Below are positions 22,401 to 35,406 of a stretch of DNA of 64,000 nt, in pieces (position 1 is the stretch's first letter; each line of letters opens with the position of its first letter). This DNA is from Neoscytalidium dimidiatum (lineage: Eukaryota > Ascomycota > Dothideomycetes > Botryosphaeriales > Botryosphaeriaceae), in NCBI GenBank assembly GCA_037367355.1, contig CM074698.1, positions 434,001 to 498,000 on the forward strand, given 5' to 3'. The notes beneath the pieces were generated by a model that did not search any database, was not told where the DNA came from, and worked only from the letters and a program-made list of their open reading frames with translations. Position numbers and translations under genes: made by a program.

Positions 22401-25400
22401 GGAAGGCTCAGCGACGGCAAACTGAGTGATTGAATACTCAATGATGGTAAGTTGAAGGCCAAAACACTTGAAGAAGGCACGCTTAACGGCGGAAAACTTG
22501 GCGAAGGCACACCGAGAGACTGAATGCTTATAGGGGGTGCGTTGAGGGATGGCACGCTCAATGACGGAACACTTAGAGGTGGTATGCTGAGTGAAGGTAC
22601 ACTAAGAAACGGAGTACTCAGTGAGGGTGCAGAGACCGAAGGAAGCGCGTTCGACAGAGAAAAGCCTGGAAGAATGAGTGATGGCACACTCAGAGAGGGT
22701 ACACTCATCGAGGGCAGGCTGAGCGACGGAAGCAAGAACGAAGGAAGTTCCGTTGGGATAGATAAGCTTGGCGCGCTGATTGGTGGTAGACTGAGTGAAG
22801 GGATACTCAGAGACGGTATGCTCAAGGAAGGAATGCCGAGAGCCGGTAGAGACAACGAAGGAACGTTCATTGACACAGAGAAGCTCGGCAGGGTGAGTGA
22901 CGGCGCACTCAACAATGGTAGACTGAGCGAAGGTAGGGGGAGTGAAGGGATCCCCGTCAATAGAGACACACTTGGCGCACTGAGTGCAGGGACACTGAGT
23001 GAAGGGACATTCAGTGAAGGAACGCTGAGTGAAGGAACGCTCAGAATTGGCACACTCGGGGATGGCAAGCTCAACGGCGGCAGGTTCGGCGATGGCACCG
23101 ATAGCGAAGGGACATCAGTCGGTAGAGACAAGCTCGGAACGCCAACCGACAACGCGCTCAAAGATGGAATGCTGAGAGACGGCAAAACCAGCGACGGAGA
23201 ACTCAACGAAGGTAGACTCGCACTGAGCAACGAGAGCGAAGGGAAAGTCGTCGGGACCGACAGCGACAATCGCGGCAAACTCAGGGATCCCGCCAAAGTC
23301 GGCAGACCTCCCAACTCACCACCACTACTCGCAGATCCCACATTGCCACCACCAGGTAGTCCCGTCGCCAGCAAGCCCGTCGGGAATGCGATGCTCAGTG
23401 TAACGCCAACTCCCAACGTCGGCAGCACCGCTGGTGGAATTAGCACGGCAGCGATCTTGCTAGGGTCGACAACGAGGTCGGTAGACTGGGTATAGCACTG
23501 GCAGTTGGTCTGGCTGGTGAGATCGAGGTCGATGGCGGCACCAGCGTAACCGAGAAGCACGCAGGTGCCGAGACAGAGGCCGATGTCGTTGTCGCTGCCG
23601 CTGCTGAAGAGCTGCGGAATGGCCAGGCGCAGGCCGATGCTAATGCCGCAGCGGATCTGGAAGGTCGCGCTGGCGACAGTGACAAGGCTGCCGTCGTCGT
23701 GTGGACAGTGGAAGAGCGGAGGCGTGGTGATTGGAGCGCCCGGTGCGGTCGCGGAGGGGGCTGCGAAGGATGAAGGGCCGCCAGAGGGAACAGGTATGAT
23801 TGCAGGGGCGGATGCACCGGGTAACAGGGCTGAAGGGAGGACCGACGATGGAATTGAGATCGCAGGCGTCTGGAGTGAGAGCGGAATGACGGATGGGAGA
23901 GATACTGCTGAACTCTGAAGTGAGAAAGGAACAGAGGGCAGGCTGACCGATGGCAAGGAAATCTCAGGAATCTGAAGCGGGAGGGAATTGGAAGGCAAGG
24001 GCGCCGAAGGGAGGGAAAGTGCGAGACTAGGAACTGCGAGAGAAGTAGACGGTAGAATCGCCGATGGGATGGACAGTATAGGAGTTTGGATTGATAGAGG
24101 CGGGGATGAGACGCCTGTTGATGGAAGCAAGAGCCCTGGGAGCGAAAGGCTTGCGGATGGGATGGAGAGAGCCGGGGGCGAAAGACTTGCCGATGGGATG
24201 GAGAGAGCCGGGAGCGAAAGACTTGCCGATGGAATCGATACAGCCAAAGACGAGACGGCTGCAGATGGAAGCGAAATGAACGGAGGTGACAGACTTGCTG
24301 ATGAAATTGATAGTGCAAGAGATGGAATGGAGAGAGATCCGGAAGGCAATGCAATTGAGGGCACTGAGAGCGATGCCCCAGGAATTGAGATGCTGAGTGC
24401 TGAGACCAAGATGGATGAGGGAAGAGCTCCTAAACCAGAGGACAGGACCAGAGTGGAAGGTATTGAGACACTAAGGATCTGTGGAAAACTCAATCCTGCT
24501 GCGGAGGAACTAACAGCTGGTGGGCTTCTGACCGCTGTCGAAGCTCCCGCAGCTGGAGAGGATACAGCACCGGATGATAGAGCACTCAGAGAAGGAGCCG
24601 CAGCGGAGGACAGCAGGTTTGCGGATGAAATTGAAGCGGAGAAAGCGGGAGGCGCGATGCTTATGCTGACGCCTGCTCCAACAGATGCTTGAACTGATAT
24701 ACCAGCGGAAGCACTAACAGCTATTAGAGGCTGAGGAGCGGACAGACTTGTGGCGACGATTGAACTCGACAGTGACGACGTTGGGCGGATTGTTGAAAGG
24801 CTTGCAGAAGACGGAAGAACTTGTGGTAGGTTTAATTGCTTCTTGTCGAGAGTCGGGGAAGAAGAGAGCGGGAGCGCCACGAGCGTCTTGATTGATACGC
24901 TTGGTAAAGCCGATGCCAATGCACCAGGTAGTTTAGAAATGGATGGATGATCGATACAATTGTCCATGACACCAAGTGCAGTTGCAGCGCATGAAATAAC
25001 CCCAGCAGTCGTCATATCAGCGGCCTGAAGGCAGTTCTGCACAGTGTCCAGTCTGTGAATCTGTTACTTGTCTCCTGTCAACAGCTTGCGAAATCGGAAC
25101 ATGCTTACGTTTCGGAGTAACAGGCGGTGAAAGCTGCCCTCGCTGGGTCGCATTTGGTGAGATCCAGCGGGTTGTTGGATGTCTGACATGTCTGAAGAGT
25201 TGTGAACCTCCGTTGGCAAGTTGCTGTAAGGATGCATTGAAAGCCAGTGCCAAGACGGAGAACGCATCCGCTGTCGGCTGTGACGCACGTAGCACTGATC
25301 GACTGCTCAAAAACACTCGTTAGTAGAAGGGAAAGAGAAAGAAAGGAGTTTAGAAGCGGAATACGCGTACGGCTAGCAAATTTCCGAGACTCCCGACCGG

Positions 25401-25532
25401 ATTGGCATTTCGTTTGTCTTCCTCTTTTGGTGCCCGCCTTGCCAAATGGAAATCTCCCGGTAATAGCGCGCCATGAACTGGAAGCAGTGAGAGAAGAAAA
25501 CAATATGCTGTCAAAAACACCAAACGGTACAT
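19490..25532 (-). CDS. Giant secreted Ser/Pro/Leu pentapeptide-repeat protein with Cys-rich and PAN/Apple-like modules
   Basis: Exons 25532-25371, 25302-25109 and 25052-19490 give 1,972 residues. MYRLVFLTAYCFLLSLLPVHG is a signal peptide. Residues about 55-160 are Cys-rich (TCVTADSGC, FQCILTATC, CQTSNN, NCLQAADM, VMDNC). A second Cys module at about 563-640 begins CPHDDGSLVTV and ends NCQCYTQ, resembling fungal PAN/Apple domains. Between and after these, hundreds of residues repeat the unit S-[LIV]-S-[LIV]-P, most regularly at about 700-1560, with almost no charge. The C-terminus is Pro/Ala/Ser-rich; I see no GPI signal or membrane helix. A wall-associated or adhesive role is inference. The second splice stays in frame only with the acceptor at 25054-25053. 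Long open frames on the other strand are a by-product of the repeats. Confidence 0.82.
20760..23300 (-). repeat. Tandem short-period coding repeat (15-base / 5-residue unit)
   Basis: The DNA follows a 15-base period that encodes S-[LIV]-S-[LIV]-P variants. Within it a larger module of about 55-60 residues is duplicated (around 22000-22270; PIPNGAQSGPAPIVP versus PVPYGAESGPPPIVP). The copies are diverged at the base level, so the array is old rather than freshly expanded. Confidence 0.75.
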
Positions 25533-27445
25533 TTTCGATAAGGAGCGAATGGTTGATAGTTCCAGCTAAGGCCGAGAAATGAGGTAGTCACTGCAGCAAC
25601 TTGATGACGGGGCAACGGGGAAGTGACCTCAATTATATTCACTTTCGCAGCGTGCCATTAAAGCGAAGGAATGAAAGTCTTTGTGCTGATTTTGACTTGG
25701 CACCTTCTATAAAGAGAGTGGCCAATGATGGGATCGATGCCAAGAGTTCGCCTTCTGGTTGGTCAGCCAATGCGGACGGACCCCGTAGCGTCTGGGCTTT
25801 TGCCGAGAAGAATGCCCTCAACATTCTGATTGCGAGTCACAACAGACTCAGTAGTTTTTGTCCGACAAAGAAAGCAAAAGGATAAGGCTGATCGCGAATT
25901 TAGGATAATAGAAACAGAACAGAACGGTTCTGAAGAGGTGCTACCGCAACTGATTGTTGTGGAAAGGCGGCCAAGAGATAACGCCATCAGACACCAAAAA
26001 ATGTGTTATGACATGAAGTTTCACTATTAAAGATATCAATGTGACTTACGAAAACAATAGCTTCACTATCGACTCCTAACACCGCTGTAGTCTTCAAGGT
26101 TATAAAGTAGTGTCGTACTGTCAACACATAAGACCAATTGAGTTATGAGAGTCGATGTGGTGAGGCGGGTCTGTACTTGAGAGCGTATCTATTGTGAACG
26201 CCAAAATCGAACCGTTCTTGACTTATCAGATAGGGAGACACCTGGCGCCCATTGTGCTCCGGGCGAACAAAGGGGCCTGCTTGGCTTTAACAGCACTAAG
26301 CCGACCAACGGGAACCAGGACATTGGTTTCGACGTTTCACAGTACGGCGACGCTTTGAAGAGGGGTCCCAGAATCGAGATCGAACACCGATCCCGCAACT
26401 AAACTTGCAGTGACGTGAATTTGACCGTTATTTTCCTGGTCAAGGTGAAAGGAAACCCCCAAATCGCCCAGCCAGATTGCTTCAGTTGAAAAATAGTAAC
26501 ATCACTACAAGTGGGAGCCGTTCTTTATCCTCACCAACGTTTCCTGCGTAGCTCCATATGCAGTGGTTGATTTTAGGTAACAGAGAGTTCCCCTTTGGGA
26601 TTAGATCATGTGCTATTCAGGTTTCGTCTTGAGAGTGACGGGTAGCGGACGGAGGAAATCGGGAAGTGCCGAAAATCTGCTGCCATGTGAAACAGTAGGC
26701 TGTCCTCGGACCACTCCTTTTTGATCGGATGGAATGTGGATGGAGAAGATGGATAGTTGTGCAAGCTAAATATTAGCGGCCCGCAAAGCGAGGGAGAACA
26801 CCAGCCCTGAATGACAAGACGTCTCCGGTTACACAATAACCGTCCAGACATCCTCACCTAGTGATTTCCTTACAAAAGGCGGGCGGAACGCACTATGGTT
26901 CAGTAGCTGGTAATGAAATTCCTGAATTCCCAATTTCATCAGAGTAGTAGGTAAACGTTATGACCGGCATCATCTCACACACAAGCCACACAAACAGATG
27001 AGAGCAAACTCAGATGAGGCGCAGACGAGCCGGGGGACAGGAGGAATGTACAGTACACAAGCGTTGATAAGGTTCGGGAATGTGGCGTCGTTTCCGTTCC
27101 GCTCCGATCACTCAGTAGTGCGGCCTCGAGCTGGTAGTGCAGTGCAGTTCCGGAGGTCAGACCGGAGGGAGCGAGTCATGTCATGACGCGGAGAAGGGCC
27201 GGTGAGAATGGAGACCCCGTGGGTGAGGGGTGTGTGGCGTGCGGGCGTGACTGGTGAAGCATCCGGCCAGCGTCGGAGCGCGGCTCTCGGCGACGGGAAA
27301 AATAGTATTGCCGGCTGTGCCGAGGTACTTGCCCGATTCATGGCATCATCGAGCCGATACGTACTTTAACTCACGCCCATCTCCACAATGCTCTTCTCAC
27401 CCTTCACCCCGTCAATTCACCCCTCATTGCCCCATACCCACCAAA
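25533..27445. other. Long intergenic region between repeat gene and acyl-CoA oxidase
   Basis: About 1.9 kb. It should hold the promoters of both divergent flanking genes. The open frames are under 115 codons with no family features. I checked a tRNA-like stretch near 26370 and rejected it. I see nothing else. Confidence 0.5.
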
Positions 27446-29675
27446 ATGGCACCCATAATCCCCACTCCTGACTGGGTGAAGGCCCTCAAGCCGTCCGGTC
27501 CCCAGGGCCATGAACTCCTCGCCAAGGAGCGTTCTCGGAGCAACATTCCCGTCGAGAAGCTCTCCGAATTTCTCTTCACCAAGGAGGCCCTTGAGCGCAA
27601 GAGAAGAATACTGAAGATTCTCGAGTCCGAGAGTGTCTTTGACAAATCGCAAAACTACTTCCAGGGCCGCATTGACCGCATCGAGACCTCTTTGGCAAGA
27701 GCCAAGAGACTGCGTCAGCTTACGGTGAAGCATGGCTGGACCGAGGATGAGTTCCGTTGTGCTACCGACTTGATTAGCGAGCCAACCCCCTATGGCCTGC
27801 ACGAGAGCATGTTTCTGGTATGATCTCAATCATGTTTGCCGTGGACGCTCAAACTGACCCCCCCAACCAGGTCACTCTTCGCGACCAGAGCACCCCCGAG
27901 CAACGCAAGCTCTTCTACGAGAAGGCCGCAAACTACGAATATATGGGATGTTACGCACAGACTGAGCTGGGCCATGGTTCTAACGTGCGGGGACTTGAGA
28001 CACTGGCCATTTGGAGCCCTGAAGATAAGAGCTTCATAATACACTCTCCACACTTAACCGCTGCGAAGTGGTGGATTGGTTCGCTGGGTCGCACTGCAAA
28101 CCATGCTGTGGTCATGGCTCAGCTGGTCATCAACAATAAGCCTTATGGCCCGCACCCTTTTGTTGTCCCCATTCGGGATCTCAAGACACATCAGCCGCTT
28201 CCGAATATCCACATCGGCGATATCGGACCCAAATTCGGATACAAGTGAGCATCCCTGCAGACACCCCTGCCATTACCCAGAATGGTAACCCGCTGACGTC
28301 TTCCATCTACAGCACTATGGATAATGGTTTCCTGCTCTTCAACAAGGTCAAGGTTCCGCACGTCAACATGCTCGCGAGATTTTCCAAGGTCGATCCCAAC
28401 ACCGGAAAATATATCCGTCCCGAGAGACCTGCCTTGGTCTACGGTACCTTGACGTGGGTTCGCAGTAACATCGTCATGCAAGCTGGTAGCACACTTGCAC
28501 GCGGTGTCACCATTGCGACGAGATACTGCGCTGTCCGGAGACAGTTCCAGGATAAGGACGCGACGGACAAGAAGAGCGGTGAGACTCAGGTTCTCGACTA
28601 CACGATGGTGCAGATCCGTCTCTTGACACTACTGGCTGCCACATATGCCCTCCACTTCACCGGTAAGAGCATGATGGCACTGTACCAGGAGAATCAGAAG
28701 AGGATGAACCAGGACGTTGGAAAGTTGGGGAGTACAGAGCGTGGTGCTGGTCCTGAGGAGACACACTCTGGTAGCGACCTGCTTGCAGATCTGCATGCCA
28801 CGTCCTGTGGTCTCAAGTCGCTCGCCAGTTCCACTGCCGCCGAAGGCCTTGAGGTCTGTCGCCGTGCGTGCGGTGGTCACGGATACAGCAACTTCTCCGG
28901 TATCGGAACGTGGTACTCAGATTACCTCCCCACTGTGACCTGGGAAGGTGACAACTACATGATCACACAGCAGGTCGCCCGTTATCTCCTGAAGTCTGCT
29001 CGCAGCGTTCTTCGCGGCGAGAAGCCAACTAACGACACTACCACCATTCTTAAGACCTTCCTCGATAAGTCCGATATGGGCGCGGCCTTCGACGTGCTCG
29101 GCAAGGATGAGGATATCGTCGCCGCCTTCGCCTGGCGCGCCGCGTTCCTGACCTTTGAGGCTCTCAAGCACCGCGATGAGCAGAAGAAGGCCTGGAACGA
29201 CCTCCTCGTCGACTTCTACCGTCTCAGCAAGGCGCACTCGCAGTATTTGGTCGTCAAGAACTTCTACGAGTCCATTCAGGCTTCGGAGTTCAACCGCGAG
29301 CTCGATCCAGAGACGCAGACCATCATGTACAAGCTCTTCCGTCTCTACGCCCTCCACACCCTCGAGAGCGAGGCATCCGAGTTCTACACGTCCAGTGCCG
29401 TCACAGTCCGCCAGATCCAGCTCGCCCGCACCAGCGCTGTCATGAAGCTGCTCGCCGAGATTCGTCCCCACGCTGTGCGTCTCGTCGACTCGTGGGACTT
29501 CCCTGACTGGCAGCTGGACAGTAGTCTGGGACGTGCGGATGGCAAGGTATATGAAGATATGTTCTACCGCGCCAGTGAGCTCAACCCGCTGAACAGCATC
29601 ACGTTCGATCCGTACCCGGATAGCCCGGTGCTGTTCAAGGAGAATAAGAGCCAGGAGTATAAAGCCAAGTTGTAA
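27446..29675 (+). CDS. Peroxisomal acyl-CoA oxidase
   Basis: Exons 27446-27817, 27871-28244 and 28313-29675 (introns of 53 and 68 bases) give 702 residues, the normal length. The signature CYAQTELGHGSNV marks the flavin-binding middle domain; LYGTLTWVRSNIVMQA and ARGVTIATRYCAVRRQF follow, then RRACGGHGYSNFSGI near the catalytic region. The last residues AKL form a PTS1 tail, so import into peroxisomes is expected. The enzyme performs the first step of fatty-acid beta-oxidation, acyl-CoA to trans-2-enoyl-CoA with release of H2O2. The start MAPIIPTPDWVKALKP has a good context (CACCAAAATGG). Codon use is strongly biased to C-ending codons, consistent with good expression. Confidence 0.95.
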
Positions 29676-31222
29676 GAATTTGGGCCACGTTCTGGGATGA
29701 ACTTTTTTTACATGTACACTGTTTAGTACAGCTTCTACAGACTTTCTTGTTTACAACATGCACGTCGGGATATTGTCGAAATTTGCAGCATAGACATGAC
29801 CACGGATCGGATAGAGAATAGAGCGTCCAGAATCTCTCCTGCCTAATTTTGTCTCGATGTTCGTATGTGCTTGTTGTGTGCTTCCTGCGCGACTTCAGCT
29901 TTTTCTTAGGCTTGCGCCGCTTTCCTCCCTTTCACACGTGCGTCTTTTTTTCACATGTGAAGATGACCTCACACCGGACCACCTTGCTGTCCGCGTGTGC
30001 ATCTTATCTTTTTGATCAGGGGGAGCTGGACAGGCCGAAGTCGGCCCTTTTTTCCCATCCGGGGCGTCCGTCTGGGGGCTGTGCACGTGCTGATGGGTGC
30101 ATGTGAAATTGTCTGAGCGTTTTGCCAACGACCACCAACGGCTACGTAGTACGCGTGACCGGTGGACGGCGTTTCAGCCTCGTCCAGCCTTTTTGTCCAC
30201 CCTGTCCATTGGAGGCGTTTTGTTGAAGTAGCGTGGCCCGGACTTGGGCATCGTCCGGTAGGCGATAGGTGTTTACTCAGTTCAGGCTACGAGTAGAGGG
30301 TATGTTGTATTTTGTTCATCTGGCCGCAGCACAGCGCATCTTGCAGAATAGGCATTTTGCGATGCATTTCTCTCCGTTATTTGACACTACGGAGAGCGGC
30401 TTGAATTGCCGCCTCGATGGCCTTACCGTTGCAGTTGCAAAGTCACTGTGACGCGCAGATGTCGCTGCCTAGCGTGTAGCTATGCTTTACAGGGGGGTGC
30501 GCAGAGTAATACTTATAAAACATACAACAGCTCATCCCAACCACTTCAAAATTCTCAACAATGCCTTTCAAAGACTCAAAGCTCTTCAAGGTTCATGGCA
30601 GCTGCTAACGACTCGTGGGCAACAATTGTGAAGGTCTTCAGAGCTTCGTCCATTTGTTTACTATACACGCTTCGAAGTCTCATTTACGATGAATTGGACA
30701 CTAATTTAATGCTCGATTATACTTAATTCGTGGCCGAAGTGTATACGGAAGCTACTGTCTTTCTCATCAAGGATTATGATGCACCAGAATTTCTATTCCT
30801 ACGAGATAAGTATCTCCAGTTGGATCGGCCTACCTGAATTCTAGATTTCGACTGTGCTACCTGTCCGAAATCGCATATGAACGTGGATCCATTTTCCGTT
30901 CTGAGCTCAGTGCATTTTCCGCCATCCTGTGTTGAATGTGAGGGCAGTCCAGTTGGGTAGCATCAATAAGTCTTGGGGGCATGACGGCTACGAGCTGTTC
31001 AGCATGCCAATCCTCGATTTCCGCGACGCAGCAAAAGTTTCCTTTCGTAACATGAACAAGGAAGATAAATTGCCCTTATTGGCAATTGTGGACAGGGTTG
31101 ACTGGATTCTCTGTAATCGATATTGGTGCTTGTCACAAGAAGGGATGCCTGAGTTTGTTAACCACGTGCTTGACTGGTCCGGTGTTGAAGAAGGCGTTTT
31201 ATAACCCACCTTTGCTCATTGC

Positions 31223-31384
31223 ATCTCGTACAGATACACCTTGTGAATGAGAATGTACGACGGATACATACCTCCTCTCTGCATACGCACCTACTTCACG
31301 AGAAATCACGATTACGCATAGATCCCTGGCTTCTGCAGATACACCTGGCGGACGAGAGTGGACGATAATGCAGACCCACCTGGC
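31223..31384. repeat. Three degenerate 54-base tandem repeats
   Basis: Read on the minus strand, the three units translate as ARWVCIIVHSRPPGVSAE, ARDLCVIVISREVGAYAE and RRYVSVVHSHSQGVSVRD, so an 18-codon period is visible. No gene is supported here. Confidence 0.45.
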
Positions 31385-32097
31385 TTCTTCGGCCATCGCC
31401 ATACAAAGTCGCGTAATCTGGAAGACTGTGCGACGAAGGTGTCTTCGCTGGAGTCCGTCGGCGTTAACGTGAATATTGATACCGTTTGCATCTTAAGGCA
31501 CAGTAGTGGCGCGCTTTATTGAGTCAGTGGTTTAGAGTCGACTGTGAGCTTCCAGACGTCCTCAAATGCATTAAACCGGGATTTGGATATTTGGGGGGCC
31601 GGGTTCCTCATAAAATTTTAAAGTATTTATTCGACAACAGTGGAGGGATTTTAGTACCCAATGCATGTATCGAATCTCAGGATTTCTTCCAGCAGATCGG
31701 AAATTTCCAGAGAGCGTTGGATAAGCGCGGAAAAGACTGCTTTATTTTCGTTACGGAGAACAGCTTTGGGCTTCGCCCAAGAGCCTGTTAAAATGGGGTA
31801 AGATCTTCTCGATCCTTGGTGCGAGGATCTGGCCGTTCCGAGGCAGTTCGAGGATGGGAATAAGTTCGTTGGGCCATGCTGGCTTCTCGGTGCGCAGCCG
31901 ATAAGGCTGCGACCACAGCCTGCGCCGTAGGAGATGGGGCCTGGAGTCAAGATTCAAGGAGAAAATTGTTGCAAGGGAAGGAGAGAACAGTTTGAGTTTG
32001 ACCGCATTTCTATTCACTGAGTAAGCTTTAATCACCGCTTGTGGAGCGTTTGGCAAGGGCACGCTTCTGCCTGTGCAACTGTCAAACTGGAAAAATG

Positions 32098-32133
32098 CGA
32101 CGCCGCACTTACGCCGCACTTACGCCGCACTAT
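32098..32133. repeat. 11-base tandem repeat, three copies
   Basis: The unit CGCCGCACTTA occurs three times head to tail, the last copy with one change. Confidence 0.7.
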
Positions 32134-32495
32134 TTCCAGTGCTGGCTAGTGGTCTTAACATTGTCCTACATCATTATAGCAGCTAGTTTTCGAAGACGGG
32201 AAAAGGTGCAATACTATCAGCCTACCAAGACTACGGCTTTCCACACGTTCCATCAAAAGACCAAACTTTTCATGTTGTCCTACCAAAAGACATGGTGCTT
32301 GCGTTTTTCCAGCTTCGGAAGCGCCTGTCAGCATACTTTCAGCCTCAGAGTGGGGGCGAATTCCATCTTGGCCGATCATTCGTCCGGAGCCAATGTTGGC
32401 CCCCCAAAAAAAAACACTGCCCCCGGCTCGGATTCATATTTGACCCGGCTGGCTTCCTGCTCTCAGAGCTGAGCGACTTCAATAAGCGCAACGCA

Positions 32496-35406
32496 ATGTT
32501 CACCGGCGACGGTGCTGTTCCACCCTCGGAGATGGATATCATCCGGGAAGAAGGCACAACGAGTCAAGATTCCTTGGATGGGGTGGCGGATGGGCAACCT
32601 AAAGAGAAAGTGGAAAATGCAGGGGTTCGCGGGCCTGGCCTCCAAAGGCGGAGAACGATCAAAGGTAACTCCGTGGCAATACTCAGCACATTCTGGAGCT
32701 AACAAGTTACAAAGAAAATGCGTCCGTAAGTATTCAGTAAACCGAATTAGCCAAAATTACTGCTTAACAAATTAGTGGCTTTGCGAATCTTGTTCGAAAC
32801 TGGGTCTTTCCGTCGATAAATTCCTGATCAACAATAGATCGACGGCTGCAGCTCGTGTCCATGTTACAGGGGATTCGCCGTCCATCTTTTCGCCTAAGTC
32901 AGCAAATAGCAGGTACCCTTTGGGCACATACGGACTTATCGCAAGCCGTCGCAAGCTCTGCCGCTTTTGCGACCTTGTTGTACAGTCTGTTGCGAAGCCG
33001 GAAGAAGGCGAGAACGACCACAAGACGGACTTCCAAAAGAATGCAATGTGCTATTTGTCCTGGGAAATTGACGGCCGAAGCATAGGTCCGTACGAAGGGT
33101 CAGTCAAAGCGCGCACGAGGCGGATCCATTTACAGTGGCAGGACGATCTTCTGGAGGATGCATATCTGGTCTTAGTCACTCCGAACCAGTACAATACGAT
33201 CTACTCCGATGCAAGGAATATCTGGCAGACTGAATCTCATTTCCTCGCCCGGAAGGTCTCTAAGGACGCGAGTAGGGCAACCCTGATCAAGAGCTGGTTG
33301 GATGAATGCGTCAAAGGACACAAGAAAGGCTGTAGGCATGATCCGGAAGAGAGAAAAGCCTTCGTAGAGGTGACGAGGCAGTCCTATTTTGGCGTCATCG
33401 ATGTGGAGCAGATGTGCTTGACCGGACTTCCTCTAAGACCTCCCAAAGTATACCACGATAGGTATAACGACTCCTATCAATCCGATAGTGATTCCGATGA
33501 TGCTGGTGAGGAACGGCATATGCCTTACGTTGCACTGAGCTACGTATGGGGTGGTCAGAATGCGGAGCTGACTGTCCACGAGAATGTTCTCTCACGGCTC
33601 TTGCCAGGTGGATTGGAGGAGTCTCTGAGAAGAATGCCAATGGTCATCCGGAACTCGGTAGAGCTTGTTCGCCGGCTGGGATATCGATATCTCTGGATAG
33701 ACTCCATATGCGTTGTTCAAAACAGCAGTCGGTCCTGGAAGCTCAACGCCGAGGTCATGGATACTATCTACGGAAACGCAGATCTGACAATCTGTGCAGC
33801 CGACGGATTGGACGATACTACGGGGCTGAAAGCTCTCACCAATCCATCAAGTACACAGGTGATGGCAGAATGCGCCCCGGGCGTCCAACTTATGGTTTCA
33901 CGTCTGGTAGAGGCATGTATCCGGAAATCTAAATGGAACACACAAGCGTGGACGTTCCAGGCGCGGCTGCTTTCGAGACGCTGTCTCATATTTACCGAAG
34001 GTCGGGTGTTCTTCCAATGCCGTTCTGCTACAATGTCGGAGGACATCGTAACGTCTCCAGAAAGCGCTAGCATGTCATCAAGCTGGTCACTGGACCTGGT
34101 CCAATCACCACTCAAGCTTTTGGACTCTCTGAAGTGGCGCCCTATTTGGTTTTACATGAACTGCATCCCACTTTACTCTGCCAGGGAATTCACCAGATCT
34201 GGCGATATCGTAGCCGCCTTCAACGGCGTTGCGAACCGGATTGAGAACGCGCTCAATTCGCCTTTGGTTTTCGGTCTGCCCACTTCCCATTTCGATCTCG
34301 CACTTCTCTGGGTTCCAATGGGGGCTGCGGAACGCCGTGAACGCGAGAATAGGAAAGATGGAAACTTCAAGGATGATTACCAGACACGCGAACAGGATTT
34401 CCCGATTTGGTCTTGGTGTGGCTGGAAAGGAGCAACTATAGATTATCTGACCAACAGCATGATCGATGACTGTCTTATAGACGTCCACGATTGGTTAATG
34501 AAGCACACCTGGATCAAATGGTACATCCGCGATGGGCGTGGCCGTCTACGACCCTTATGGAGCGCTGCCGATGCTCGAAAAGACCTGAACTCGGAGAAGC
34601 GGTGGATGGGCTACAAGGCTGGTTCGGTCTCACATTACCACTCTGACGACGATAGTACCGCTACTGATCCTCGTCGCCCTCAACGACATGTTGAAGGCGA
34701 CACAAGCTCCCACTCCGTCGAGATCGTACGCGGGATCATACGCGAGAGACGGCCAAGCTCCCGCAAGGGCGCACGTTCCATATACCCCGTGAGACCGTAT
34801 GTAGGGGGGTACCGTTTATATCACCCAGAATCGACCCTTGCCCCGGCAAACCGCAGCCACGTCGCGCCCCAAACCAATTTCTCCTCCAGTAACCCCTTCC
34901 GCACCGCCTATGAGGACCGAGCGCCCACATATCGAGAAGCCGTTCCTCCAGTAGCGTACCCACACACTACCAGCGCCCCATTTCCCGGCGCCCCTCCGCC
35001 GGCGCCAGCCTACTACAACCACAACACCTACGACAACTACGCCTACAACAACGCTTACACCAACTACGCTCCTCCGCCCTCCGCAAGCATCCACTCTCCC
35101 TCGCCCCGCTCCGGAGAACCCACGATCCCGGAAACCGACGCCTACGGCCGCACGCCGCCGGCGCACGCGCGCAGCAAGCACGGCAGCACGAGCGAGTTCT
35201 CGCGCACGATCCCGGAGAGCCCGTACAGGGTCAACATGGCGCGGTACGCACCGGACAAGGACAGGGAGTACCCGGACTCGCCGATCCTGCAGTTCTGGAC
35301 GCACTCGGCGCACCTCCGCCTGCACCCGTTCGAGGAGGACGCCACGTGGACGGGCGATCGCCCGGGCGTGCTCAAGTTCAACATCGCGGACGCGTCGAAC
35401 GACTGA
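32496..35406 (+). CDS. HET-domain protein interrupted by an in-frame TGA
   Basis: Proposed exons 32496-32664, 32715-32725 (an 11-base microexon) and 32776-35406 give 936 residues. The large exon is clear from WLCESCSKLGL at 32776 onward: an N-terminal Cys/His region, the HET domain (YVALSYVWGGQNAELTV, YRYLWIDSICVVQ, WNTQAWTFQARLLSRRCLIFTEGRVFFQC) and a long Ser/Pro/Tyr-rich tail. The first exon and microexon are less certain but keep frame and have good GTAACT and GTAAGT donors. The stop at 35404-35406 is followed in the same frame by 103 more codons that look like a normal HET C-terminus, so the gene is probably truncated by a point mutation (a CGA-to-TGA change would do it). Confidence 0.78.

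Larger units (their letters stand above)
29676..32495. other. Gene-poor 2.8-kb region with degenerate repeats
   Basis: Open frames at 30929-31204 and 31519-31791 lack ATG starts and match nothing I know. A piece near 30560-30830 (KLFKVHGS, then KDYDAPEFLFLRDKY) is faintly like a broken BTB-type protein but carries stops. The region also holds the tandem repeats at 31223-31384 and 32101-32133. Confidence 0.4.

Noticed and set aside
20913..23495. Long plus-strand open frames (431 and 323 codons) with GTLSDGRLSD-like and LRLGMLKLG-like repeats
   Set aside because: They are the antisense reading of the Ser/Pro/Leu repeat gene. Repeats without stops in one frame tend to be open on the other strand. 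They have no leader, introns or family match.
26189..26398. tRNA-like stretch (GTGTTCGATCTCGATTC on the minus strand)
   Set aside because: It resembles a T-arm but no acceptor stem, D-arm or anticodon arm could be folded around it.
30929..31791. Frames at 30929-31204 and 31519-31791 as small genes
   Set aside because: Neither begins with ATG, no intron joins them, and I recognise no family. At most they are relics.
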